From the NCBI GenBank assembly GCA_946894095.1, contig OX335646.2, forward strand, positions 14,750,077 to 14,814,076: a stretch of 64,000 nucleotides of DNA. The letters run 5' to 3'. Source of the DNA: Incurvaria masculella. Its lineage: Eukaryota; Arthropoda; Insecta; Lepidoptera; Incurvariidae. The notes under the pieces were generated by a model that was given only the letters and a program-made list of their open reading frames with translations, had not been told where the DNA came from and did no database searches. This document shows, one piece after another, positions 25,601-36,500 of this stretch (positions are counted from its first letter, which is position 1; every line of letters begins with the position of its first letter). Position numbers and translations under genes: made by a program.

Positions 25601-25920
25601 AAAACCGGCCAAGTGCGAGTCGGACTCGCACACGAAGGGTTCCGTACCATAGTACAAGATTTTACACTAAAAAATCACGTTTCTTGTATGGGACCCCCCT
25701 TTAATTTTTATTATTTTTATATTTTACCTATTTGTTGTTATAGCGGCAAAATAAATACACACTTTGTGAAAATTTCAGCTGCCTACCTATTACGGTTCAT
25801 GAAATACAGCCCTGTGACAGACGGACGGACGGACGGACGGACGGACGGACGGACGGACGGACGGACAGCGGAGGGTTAGTAATAGGGTTCCGTTTTCACC
25901 CTTTGGGTACAGAACCCTAA
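25601..25920. repeat. GGTTCCGT-family repeat with long (GACG)n tract
   Basis: Inverse orientation: AAAACCGGCCAAGTGCGAGT to GGTACAGAACCCTAA. It contains about 11 GACG/GGAC units at 25819-25866, longest of the family here. Confidence 0.6.
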
Positions 25921-26118
25921 AAACAATTCTTAAATAGCATTTAATAAAAAATTAAGGCTGCATTCTACGTCTGCCACGGTATATCAAAGGAAGCGACCAT
26001 CGACTTGTAGTTTTACGTTGTATAAATGGACGCAATCCAAACTTATATATTGGTTGTAGAAAGGCTAGTTTGTCTCCTTTTGTGTCCCAGGAAGGAATCT
26101 CAAAGCAGATGTTCTTGC

Positions 26119-26270
26119 CTGTTCGTGCAGAGACGTCTGAGTTAATCAATGTTCAAACATGTCACTTTTACTGAACCGCATGGGGTTGATTCCATACCAT
26201 CCATAAGTGATGTGTTTAATCATACCTTGACGTTGATTTTGATTTTGTTTTCTTTCGTGCACTCGGCCCT
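26119..26270. repeat. Palindromic MITE with TTCGTGCA ends (copy 1)
   Basis: Arms GTTAATCAATGTTCAAACA and (inverted) GTTTAATCATACCTTGACG surround a short core; ends GTTCGTGCAG and TTTCGTGCACTCGGCC pair with each other. Confidence 0.55.
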
Positions 26271-26569
26271 AAGTAACTAGAACCTAACGACCCCGTGATA
26301 CGAGCAGAACTCGATTTTTCGATTCGCATTGGGGGGCAATTTGAGCTGCGCAGAGAAGCGCCCAAGCCGGGTTCACGCTATTTGCCGACGTCTACATATA
26401 GTTGGAATGAGAACTGTCAGACATAAATTGTGGGATTCCGAACCAGTTCAGGTTGCATGAATATAAATGAGTGACCAATACAGTAATGACCTGCGGAGAG
26501 CACGCAGAGGCGAGCTTTTTAATAATATGTCGATACGCCACTTGCCAGGTAAATGCATTACCAAGGCGT

Positions 26570-26760
26570 CTACTGGAATTAAATCAGTCAACCAGTCAGT
26601 CAGCGTATTTTCGTCCATTGCTGGACATATGCCTCTCCATTTTTCTCTTGTTCTCCCGGCCCTCGGTGGTACGGAACCACCGCTTTCCGCCGACGCACTT
26701 GATGTCGTCGTTCCCACACTCCGTTTTCGTTTTCCGAAAGCTGAAGCCAAGGGAGATGTT
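26570..26760. repeat. Interspersed repeat fragment
   Basis: TCCATTGCTGGACATATGCC followed by CTCTTGTTCTCCCGGCCC and GATGTCGTCGTTCCCACACT resembles a repeat common in Lepidoptera, often linked with RTE-type LINEs (from memory; not verified). Confidence 0.35.
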
Positions 26761-27582
26761 AGTAAACCTCATTCCAGCTACTGCACCGAATGAATTTGCT
26801 TGTCCAATAAATAACAGAAAGAGCTGTATCAACATATTTCCGTATTATTATACTTTCAGTATTCGCTCGTGAGAACTTTGCTTCGAAGGTGTTTCGCTCG
26901 GCCCGAACATGGATAATGTTGTGCCATCAAGGCCGCCTCTCAGAAGTACAGGTGTTTACGAAACAATTAAAATAATGTAAAGGGCAAGATAAGAGCCAAC
27001 TGCTTTCAGTCAAATTTAGTAACACAATATTTAATTATATTTAAAAATAATATCAATTTTGACAATCTAAAAAGTTTCTGTGTAGATTATTGGTCTAGCT
27101 TATGGGTCGCTCTAGTTATAATTTGAAGATAAAGTATTTGGTGTTTTTATTTCTTAAATTAGGCAAATTGATAAAAAAAGCTTGAAAGAAGAATAAGAGT
27201 CCCAGATATTTACCTTTATAGATTTCAAATATTTTTAGGCCATCAATGTATCACGAGTCCGCTTGGATTCTATAATTATAATTAAAATATATTATACTTA
27301 AGTCAACTAGATTTTTCCGATACGGATAAATAATCTGTGAACACGAAAGAATTTGATAGCGCTTTGGACGACTATAGATTAGGACTAATCGGTTGTCATG
27401 CTCTACAGATTGTCAGCCACCATGAGAATTGTGTACACATTTCAGATAATCGGTTAACACCAAAACGGTATGATAGAATAATTAATATTCCTGGTCCAAC
27501 GATTAATATTCTTAATTATTTAATATCACATAAAGTTATGAAATATGTGCATTAAATAACCAAATTAGAACAATAACAAGAT

Positions 27583-27626
27583 AAAATAAAAATAAAATAA
27601 AATAAAAATAAAATAAAAAATAAAAT
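27583..27626. repeat. (AAAAT)n microsatellite
   Basis: Repeated AAAAT/AAATA units, next to the poly-A end of the SINE at 27666. Confidence 0.75.
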
Positions 27627-27665
27627 CAATTTCTGACATGATTAAAACAGAGACGAAGCCGAGAT

Positions 27666-28060
27666 TTTTTTTTTTTTTTTTATGTGACTGGACATGGATG
27701 GCTAATACAACAAGTTCTGTCATGGTATTAGCCCAACACACCACATGGGAACTAGGTGCCATGCCAGGACCTTCCTTATATTGCACGGCTACATTGAACT
27801 GGATGGAAAACACGGACAATTTTCATTGCCGCTTCGACCATCGTTCATCCAATGCGATGGTACCAACCCGGGCGGGATAAACCCTACCACCTAGTAAGTA
27901 AGGAAGGGGACCTACAGCTTAACGTGGAATCCGAACCACGGCCAGCCTCTCTCAACGGTCGAATGGTCACCCATCCAAGACCAGACCGGACCCAGCGTTG
28001 CTTAACTTCGGAGAGCGATCGCCGAAGTGTCGCGCCACTGGGCCACTGAGGCTGACATTG
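27666..28060 (-). repeat. Near full-length 5S rRNA-derived SINE
   Basis: Read on the minus strand, the head contains CGAAGTTAAGCAACGCTGGG and TTGGATGGGTGACC, which match the 3' half (internal promoter region) of 5S rRNA. The common SINE body follows, and it ends GTCCAGTCACATAAAA with a long A tract (T-run at 27666-27681). Same body as the tRNA-headed copy at 19012. Confidence 0.7.
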
Positions 28061-29313
28061 ATGTTGTAGCAGAAGATGGGTCATCACAAGGATGTGTCAA
28101 GCTAAATATACATTAGCCCAGAGTCTCAGACGGTAGAGTAGAAATCACGAATTCATTAGACTTTCCGTTATTAGAAGATGCGTGGCAAGAAGGCAAGAAA
28201 AAACTCAAGAATACTATATGAATTCGCCGATTTGTCAGTGTTTTCAAACGTAATCCATATTAATAAATCAATGGTAACATAGCTATGCGCAAATTGGTTC
28301 CATAATTTCCCTTATCGTCCGTTAAAATAAACAGAGCTACAAAAATTACTTTCTAAAATGAGACCACGAGATAAATTAAAAAAGAACCGAACAAGTACGA
28401 GTCGGACTCGAGTACCGAGGGTTCCGGACTGCAAATGTAATCGCATAAAAACTGTGATATTAGTACAAAATAACGATTTTCTGATTTTGTTCTTGCCGAA
28501 TTTCATGATTCGAACTAACGAATCCTATTACATTGATTTATTTGCGAGCGTCAAAAAATTAAACATTTTTTGGATCTCTAAGGCCTATAGATCTAAGATT
28601 TTGATATGTTTTTACTCTCAATACCGCACCCCTCAGGCGTCGTATGATAGAGAGACACACACGCATGTCGAAGTGATCCAACGGTGGTTTATGGTTATTT
28701 TTTATGGAACGGAACCCTAAAACCGATATTAAGCGCTGATATCACCATTTCTTATATACAGCATTTCACAGGCGTGTTGAAAAAGCAATTCATCAACTAG
28801 CGCCCCTCCCCCTTGTCAAAACTGGCCACTTAATTTTCCGAGAGCCGCGCATCCCCGGCCTCTATCCCTCGGGGTCCGCGGTGATTATCAGCCCCCGCAA
28901 CAATCTCTCCTCGCCTGGACACAGAGTCAGGCTGAAGGGAAGAATAATGACCCTATGCAATTTATATTGAAGTCGGTGTGCATAATATCGTCGTTGAATT
29001 GACATTTTGAATAAGTAATTTATTCTCTCAATAAAAAAATTATTTTATGCATGCCCTTGTGACTGTTCGTATTAACTTTTATATAAAGTTCTATAATTTT
29101 TTTAATTCTTCTAAAAAACTCAACCGCAGAAAGAAATGCCAATAAGCTAATCAAATTTAACTGGGATACCGCCATCGAACCTATTTTTAACCAACTTCAA
29201 AAAAAGGAGGAGCTTCTTAATTCGTCGGAATCTTTTTTTTATGTGTGTTCACCGATTACTCGAAGACCCCTGCACTGATTTGTTTTTTTTTAATAATTAC
29301 ATAATAACATTAA

Positions 29314-29855
29314 GGTGGCCCATCCCGCTTATCTCCCCATACAAAAGGGGAAAGAAGATCACGCCCATATTTCTTCTCAGAGACCCAAAATTTTGCTCAA
29401 AATAGCTTTATTTGATCGAACTAGATGTCTGATGACCGTTGGAATTGTAAAATTGTGTTTGGTTTCTAAGTTATAAGGTCCGAAAGTTCGAATTTTTCGC
29501 GCGTTTTATACAAAAACTTTGGAGGTGGATTACGCAATGATAAAGTAAGAAAAGCGTAAACAGATTAGTCATCAGACATAGCTTACTTAATCAAGATTTA
29601 TAATCTATTTGGTTTTTGTTAGATTTTTGACTACAGCGGTCGTGGTTTACCTTTAGCTATAACTCGTTTTGAAATTAAAATTTTCGTAAATCTTGCCAAA
29701 TCATACACTATGCACATTGTCTTTTTTGTGGACATGTTGCATCTTCCTCATCACGGAGCCTGTCTTATTCTTTGAAACAAAGAAGGTCCCAGAGCGCAAC
29801 AGCACGGTTTTGTAACGAGGCCGCGAATGAGTTTGGCCCGCCGGGTTGGGCCACC
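29314..29855. mobile_element. 542-bp MITE flanked by TTAA (copy 1)
   Basis: Ends GGTGGCCCATCCCGC and (reverse) GGTGGCCCAACCCGGC, flanked by TTAA on both sides. The other full copy at 48939-49480 has the same length in the opposite orientation. Confidence 0.65.
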
Positions 29856-30763
29856 TTAATGACAAAAAACAAAACAGCCGATGCCATTACTTGCATATGT
29901 TTCGGGACTGGCCCCTACTTTCTAATCCAGTCTATTCCGCATCATCCCGCAGTTTCCGGCTAGCACCTATCATTAGAACTCGTGCCACAGCATTCATAGG
30001 CTCCTTCCTGGGGCACAGCGCGAGAGGAGGCAGTTTAGAAGAAGCAGATCAGTACCTTGTATTTTTATGTTATCATGATCATCGTGCTCAGTTCACTGCT
30101 GCACGTAGACCTCCTATAACACTCGAGATTTCTCTTTATCAATTGCCGTCCGCAGTATTTATCAGTTCGTCTGTCCGCGGAGCCAATTTTTTAGCTTGTC
30201 TTTTTAGGGTTCCTTTGATATTACTACATTTGATTAACATCTATGAAGGTATTTACAAAATACATTGATTTTTGCTTTACAACGTTACCAAATATCGCCT
30301 TCATAAAACTTACCAATCTGTGATATTTGATGTTTCAGAGCGTTTAAACACAAATATTATCAATACGATAGGGCTAACGTAGCTATAGAACAACTATTCC
30401 AGAGGCGGAATAGAGAAAAGTTACTACCTACCCGCTATTCGAAGTTTTGATTCTATACTTATTACATTCGAAGATTTTTTTACTTATAATAAATACATTT
30501 CTGTCTAAAAATGCGTCCCTTCACGGTCGATTCTATATTAGACATAAGTCATATTATTTACGCTTATGTCACTGCAATATCTGCTCCGTCCGACCTAAGA
30601 AATTCTGTGCTGCGCCGGCAACAGAGATGACGTCTGTACAAACGGTAGAGCTCGCAACTTCTCCACAGCCGCAGCGCCGCCCGCCCCGTCTCCGCCCGCC
30701 GACGCCGCTGTCTTCTGCCAACAAACAACTCTCGGGAGACAGACTCGATTTCATCTGGCAGTA

Positions 30764-31041
30764 GCGAGTTCTAGCTGACTACTGACAGAAGTGCCTACAT
30801 ACATGTAGCTATTTGATATATTAGACTCAACCGGTTCATAGAACTGATTTCGCAAGAGCGAGTTCTAGCTGGCTGCTGACAGCAGTGCCTACATGCATGT
30901 ACCTATTTGATATACTAGACTCAACCGGTTCCTAGAACTGATTTCGCAACAGCGACTTCTAGCTGGCTACTGACAGCAGTGCCTACACGCATGTAGCTAT
31001 TTGATATATTAGACTCGACCGGTTCCTAGAACTGATTTCTG
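30764..31041. repeat. 94-bp minisatellite, three units
   Basis: Unit begins GCGAGTTCTAGCTGGCTACT at 30764, 30858 and 30952, with ATTTGATATATTAGACTC and CAACCGGTTCCTAGAACTG. Units are about 90% alike by eye. Confidence 0.75.
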
Positions 31042-31640
31042 TCTTCTGTTTTTATTCTTCTCCTTCAGTTTAAAGGGGATAATAAGAGCCGATTGAGTTC
31101 AGTTTGAAAAGGACGTAAGTTATACAACATTTAATTATATAAAAAATAAACGAGACTAATTTCGATAGTAAAAATGTAGATTCATGGTCTAGCGATAATT
31201 TAAATATAAAACTTTAATTCGCTGGTACTTTGTTTTTTCAAATTAAACAAATATTCATATATTTTCATAAAACAAGGTTGGGCATAGAATGTGAGCATCC
31301 GATATTTAGCGTTATAGTTTTCAAATATATCTAGACCATCAATGCATCTTTCGCCTTTTTGCTGCTACATACTACTACATATATATCACGGAGATCAATC
31401 TGCGTGGCTACATAGAGGCCCGTGACACCTACTTCCGGAACGCTTTAATTTTTCAGATTTATTTGAAACCTTTGTTCTTTGGGAAAATCTGATAAATAAC
31501 CGATGATGCATGGGAAATAAAAAAGTTTTATTTGAACATCTTAATTAACATTATTAAACTTCTGAAAAAAAAAGACGTGTGGCACTCGGGGACTGCCGCG
31601 GTAAAGCTATTGCATAGCATTTTGTATCAACTTATGCAAA

Positions 31641-31905
31641 CAGTAACCCATCTCGAACCTGACTGCTCCCAGAGATCCTATACATTGATAAAATACGCAC
31701 ATAAATCGGGTTAGTGGTTCGCAAGTTATAAGAATTTAACACTCTCTACTCACCCTTCAGGTAATGAAGCGTTACATTATGTAGCCTATAAGTTTTGAGT
31801 AGAATCAGGCTAGACGTATATACAATCCGCATCTAAATCGAGTAATTGGTTCTCAAGGATTTTGCCAAGTAGTCCTAAAGTTGCGGGAAATACCAAGCCG
31901 TACTC
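31641..31905. repeat. Interspersed repeat shared with 57485-57737
   Basis: Both hold CAGTAACCCATCTCGAACCT, GGTAATGAAGCGTTA, GTAGAATCAGGCTAGACG and GTTGCGGGAAATACCAAGCC in the same order and strand; the copy here has an extra 50-60 bp, the other has an extra segment near its end. Class unknown. Confidence 0.6.
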
Positions 31906-31985
31906 CCCGCCCCCCCCCTCACCCGCCCCCGGCGGACCGCCCGCCCCGCCCCCGGCCCCGCTCCCGCCGCCCGTCGGAGTGGGGA
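31903..31985. other. C-rich tract (G-rich on the minus strand)
   Basis: Almost pure C/G with at least six C-runs of 4 or more (for example CCCCGCCCCCCCC at 31905). Capable of G-quadruplex on the minus strand. Confidence 0.5.
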
Positions 31986-32274
31986 GCGTGAGGTTTTTTT
32001 TCGTTACGGAAGTTCTGGATTCGGTCCCCGCGCTCAAGGCCCTCGATAGAAGCTATGCAATAGCTTAAAAAACGCTACCTTACCTTAAACGGTAGAGGTG
32101 GGCCTAAACGTTACTTTCCAATACTATCTCATTCCTTATTCGTTACTGCGTAAGAACGAGTATCAAAAGCCGTTATTAATAACGGGTTTTGATACTAGAC
32201 TGAAAGAAATACCTACAAGCCGTCTCTATATTTTTTTTAATCATTTAATGCAGGTCTTAAATAAACACACTCTT

Positions 32275-32417
32275 TGTAAAAGTTTCAGCTACCTCCTATA
32301 ACGGTTCATGAGATACAGCCCTGTGACAGACAGACGGACGGACGGAAGGATGGACGGATGGACAGCGGAGGTTTAGTAATAGGGTTCCGTTTGCACCCTT
32401 TGGGTTCGGAACCCTAA
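32275..32417. repeat. GGTTCCGT-family repeat, truncated
   Basis: Only the half from AAAGTTTCAGCTACCTC through the GACGGACGG tract to GGTTCGGAACCCTAA remains. Confidence 0.55.
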
Positions 32418-32607
32418 AAATTATTTATCTCATAAAAAAATATTCTCATTAAAAAGTTACATGAAAAAATCAGACCTTCTAACTTCTTTTATAACACTTT
32501 TTTATAACTTCAATTTCAAATAAAAAACCTGATGTTTAATCAACCTGGTGTTTAGATAGTTGTAAAATAAATCCCTGTCATGCACTGTACTCTTACATTA
32601 GAACAAA

Positions 32608-33030
32608 TCGCGCGCGAAATCCCGTTCCTGAAGATGTTTTTGTAATAACAGGTTTCGTAGTAAGAGGCGCCCGCGAGATAGTATTGTAAAGACGTTATTG
32701 TAGGAACGGGTTTCGCAGGGCAGAGGCGCGCGGTGCGCGCGAGAATCCGTTCCTAAAGACGTTATTGTAATAACAGGTTTCGTAGTGAGAGGCGCGCGCG
32801 AGATAGTATTGTAAAGACGTTACTGTAGGAACTGGTTTCGCAGAGCTAGGCGCGCGGCGCTCGCGCGATCCCGTTCCTGAAGATGTTATTGTAATAACAG
32901 GTTTCGTAGTAAGAAGCGCGAGCGAGATAGTATTGCAAAGACGTTATTGTAGAAACGAATTTCGCCGAGCAGAGGCGCGCGGGGCGCACTGGATACTGTG
33001 ACTTTAGGCGTTATTGTAGGAACGGATTTT
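32608..33030. repeat. 124/125-bp minisatellite with two related half units
   Basis: CCGTTCCTGAAGATG recurs at 32622, 32747 and 32871. Each period holds GTAATAACAGGTTTCGTAGT and GGAACGGGTTTCGCAG halves, rich in GCGCGCG. The last unit is divergent. Confidence 0.75.
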
Positions 33031-33167
33031 GTGGATGATGAATAACAAGAACGACTTGTTATTTTCCAATACTAGTTATTAATAATCGTTACGTTAATAT
33101 CGGCCCGCCGCTGTTAAACGGTAACGAGAATGAAAAGGTTAAATTATTGGCGGCGGCTGTAATATAT

Positions 33168-33320
33168 AGGGTGTTAACGGAGGTATAGTCCAAACTTGAT
33201 GTTTGGAGCAAATACCCACAAACAATTGTATGGGAGGACGTTTTTTTTAAGTAGTACAACAAAATGTTATGCACCTTTTTTGCTCATTTACATTTCGACC
33301 ATACCTCCGTTAATACTCTG
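33168..33320. repeat. Foldback repeat downstream of OR gene A
   Basis: GGTGTTAACGGAGGTATAG at left, ATACCTCCGTTAATACTC at right; inverted ends about 130 bp apart. Confidence 0.5.
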
Positions 33321-33368
33321 TATAAATAGAAAGGAAATATATTTTCCATGGTGCAATATTAAGCTTTT

Positions 33369-33374
33369 TTTATT
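33369..33374 (-). promoter_or_regulatory. Possible polyadenylation signal of OR gene A
   Basis: AATAAA on the minus strand about 115 nt after the stop codon. Position is plausible, but the region is AT-rich, so chance occurrence is possible. Confidence 0.35.
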
Positions 33375-33488
33375 AACAAGTTCAAAATTAAGTGCTGTAA
33401 ACGTTTTAACTCAAACAATTTACGTAAAAAGTTTGTAATGTGCCGGTGCAAACCATATTTTCTATTAATGTTGATGAAGCATTCGCGA

Positions 33489-33545
33489 TTAATTTTCTGT
33501 CATAGTCCGCAGGAGGGTGAAATATGAATAGCTGCCTCGAATCAA
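33489..33545 (-). CDS. OR gene A exon 6 (C-terminus)
   Basis: 57 nt after a strong acceptor (TTTTTGTGTTTCAG). Encodes LIRGSYSYFTLLRTMTEN and a TAA stop. The GSYSYFTLLR motif is the usual end of lepidopteran ORs. Gene B ends in the related LLQGSFSYFTLLQ, also 18 residues long. Confidence 0.9.
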   Translation of the reverse strand: MIRGSYSYFTLLRTMTEN

Positions 33546-36500
33546 CTGAAACACAAAAACAGCCTTATATAGAAACCGTCTATCTGAGCAAGTGCTGTGA
33601 TATAGCACAGTGAGCTTTAGTTCCGAGTTTAGTTTAGAGAGGACTGGTTTCTCTCTGGAGCGCGCGTAGCGCATGCCGCAGCGTTGCCACGGTAACGCGT
33701 ACACTATCTCAAATACTCGCGAAAGTACGTACGGAGGGGAATGTTTTTCTCTGGTTAGTGAAGAAGTGCGAGCCGGTGACGACGGCGAGCGGTTGATCCG
33801 CCTGGTACAGCACTAGCGCCACCGAGCGTGCGTAGGGTACGCCGCAGTGTTGGAACGCGTAACGCGTACACTATCTCAGATTTTCGCGATAGTACTTATT
33901 AATTAATTTATTTATTTATTGCATTGTACTTACGGAGAGGAAGGTTTCTCTCTGGATAGTGTAGAAGTGCGAGCCGGTGACGACAAGCGGTTGCTGCACC
34001 TGGTGCAGCACTAGGGCCACCGAGCGCGCGTAGCGCACACCGCAACGTTGCCACGGCAACGCGTACACTATTTCGGTTAATCGTGATGACTGTAATCCAC
34101 AAAATTGTGATGAAATACCTTTTCTTTTATTTGTGTTCAAATACAACAGTTGAATGATATCCTGGTTTTAACTTCGCACCAATTGGGCGATAGAAATTCT
34201 GCTGAAATATAAATTTTTAGCCAATTATAGGTCTTTATTTCAATTTCACAAAATCAAAACACTGTCTAAAAACAAATGACTGAATTTGGAATTGAAATGA
34301 CATGGCTTTCGAATAAAATAAATTTAATAATAATAATTTCGAACTGTGGGCCAATCCACAGTTAATTACATTTGAATCTTCAATTTCATGTTACCTATTA
34401 TAATTTTCTAGCAGTTCAATTTGGCTAAATTAATTAATAGATGACCATTATGACCACACGCCCTACACCGATTTTTCTATTCAGAACTGGACAAGCAAAT
34501 TTTTTTTTAATTGGATTGAAGTAAAAGAGAACGAGAATATTTATATCAGAAGATGTGAAACTTTTGTGCATCGATAAAAAAAATCGGACTTTAACCAGCA
34601 TCGGGTTTTCACCGTAACCTACAGACGTCACCCATCAGTGTGATTTACATAGAAAATGTTTAGTTAATGTTGAATTAAAACTTATAATTTATAATATATA
34701 AATACATGAATACATAAAATATAAATTCAAAATCCATGCATATATAAAAATAAAACATATTATCGCTGCTTTTCAAAATGATTAAATAATAATTTTAGTA
34801 ATTCCCTCTTGAATTTTCCTTTGCTGCAATTAAATATATCTATACAATGAACCGTTCATTATGAGGATAACATAGTCTATACAGAGGTTTTCTTTTGCCT
34901 GCATTGGTTCGAGTAAGCGGTAGATAGAAGAGATCAGTGCATCGTGTAGCACGACTATTGGGTACACGGTTATTAACTTGTGATATTAGGCCTGGTCTTC
35001 ACCAATTGCTGATTTATTTTTATCGACTCTTAAAGGGCCTTTATGGCCAAAGTTCTGATTATCTTGTACTGGTATTGATTGCAAGCTGCTAAGAAAGGCC
35101 CTTAATATGTGGCGATTAGGCTAATCAGCAGTAGGTGAAAAAGGCCCTAAGGGTCTTTTCCACCAAGTACTGATTTGCATAATCCTCACATTGAAGGGCT
35201 TTTCTTACCATCTCTCAGTCGATACCAGTGCAAGATAATCAGCACGTCAGTAATAAAGGCCCTTTAGGTGTCAATTTAAAATAAAAACTTATGCATGAAC
35301 ATGATGTCAGATTGTTTTCTTTTTAATTCCAGCGGTAGAGGCGATATACTTTATATCAACCTGTAGGTACATTGAACAATTGCGCTTTATCATCTCTGCT
35401 TATACCTCCAGGGAAAATGTCATAATTTATAATGCGTGGTTCCATTCATACAGTGAATCTGACTATAATTCTAATATTTGTAACCATTCAGCATTATGAC
35501 AAAAAATATAAAAATGTTCAAGCAAACCTCGTCGAAAATCTTTTGTCCATAATAGAATAATACGTAAAGGCTGCTGTAAGTGAAGATTGCCAGCATACAA
35601 CGGCTTAACATCACCATGTACTCAGGAGTCTGTGGATTAATGACATTTGTCGGTTTAACATTCATTCAACTTTTATTTGCTTTCGATATTATTTAATTCT
35701 TATTATTTATAATAGAAGGTACGAACGTAGCCTCTTACCGGAACGGTGCACCTTAGAAAAGTCTTAACGATTCTTGAAGTGCTAACACCTACTGTTATTT
35801 TACAGAGACTTTTTTTCAGAGTTTATTTTGAACATTGAAACATTGAAAGAATTTCTAGTATTATAAGACACTGAAAAAAATATCCTAATTGATTTATGAT
35901 GATAAAATAGTGCCACAGTAGTAGGACTGGTGTTTTGACCAGACACAAATGATTGATTATAATATACCTGGAAAGTAACACACAATCATACACCCTCATG
36001 CTTCTCGTTCATTCACAAACAGTATTCAGCCTCCCACACCCTCACCACACTCACGCACATTCACGCTCCCACGGCAGCGGCCAGGCAGAAGCCCAATTCT
36101 GCTATTTGTCCAATTTCAAACCATTCCGTATTAGTTATGTTTCCGTCAAACATAACACGCTAAGTTTCGAGTTCGGTTTCCAAAAATCGGTATTCAGCTA
36201 ATTCACACACGCGTTTTCTTATTGTCTATGGAGTGGTTTGTCTTGCGCGCCGCCTACAGGGTAAAATAACCTGTCACGATTTCGACAGTTATTTTCTCAC
36301 TCAAATGTGACATACGAAAAGAAAGAGACAGCGATATGCCAACGTAATGTAGAAAATCAACCGCAAGTTTTCGGCAAAACACACGGCCCACGAGAACATG
36401 AGCGCGCGTTACGAGTTTGCGAACAAAACACAAACACAACGCATGAGTTTTGCAAACTGCGCTAGTAGAATACCATTTCGCGGTTTTGAGAAAATACAAA

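Noticed and set aside
25819..25866. CRISPR-like repeat array from (GACG)n
   Set aside because: Simple tetranucleotide microsatellite without spacers, within a dispersed repeat.
26448..26872. Three overlapping frames of 79-133 codons
   Set aside because: Sequence matches a dispersed repeat; overlapping frames on both strands are typical of GC-balanced repeat DNA.
27966..28040. A functional 5S rRNA gene
   Set aside because: Only the 3' half resembles 5S rRNA and it is fused to a SINE body with an A tail.
29772..30268. Plus-strand frames of 63 and 140 codons
   Set aside because: They cover the right end of the TTAA MITE and adjacent repeat, not a gene.
31810..32068. Pro/Gly-rich frames on both strands
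   Set aside because: Produced by the C-rich low-complexity tract.
33489..33704. A single 71-codon reading frame through exon copy 3 and exon 6
   Set aside because: It runs through an intron; exon 6 has its own strong acceptor and the live exon 5 is further upstream. The frame is open only because the deleted exon copy happens to be in phase.
33733..33891. Mutually exclusive alternative exon 5 in OR gene A
   Set aside because: Frameshift and lack of an acceptor make use in the mRNA implausible; kept as a dead exon.
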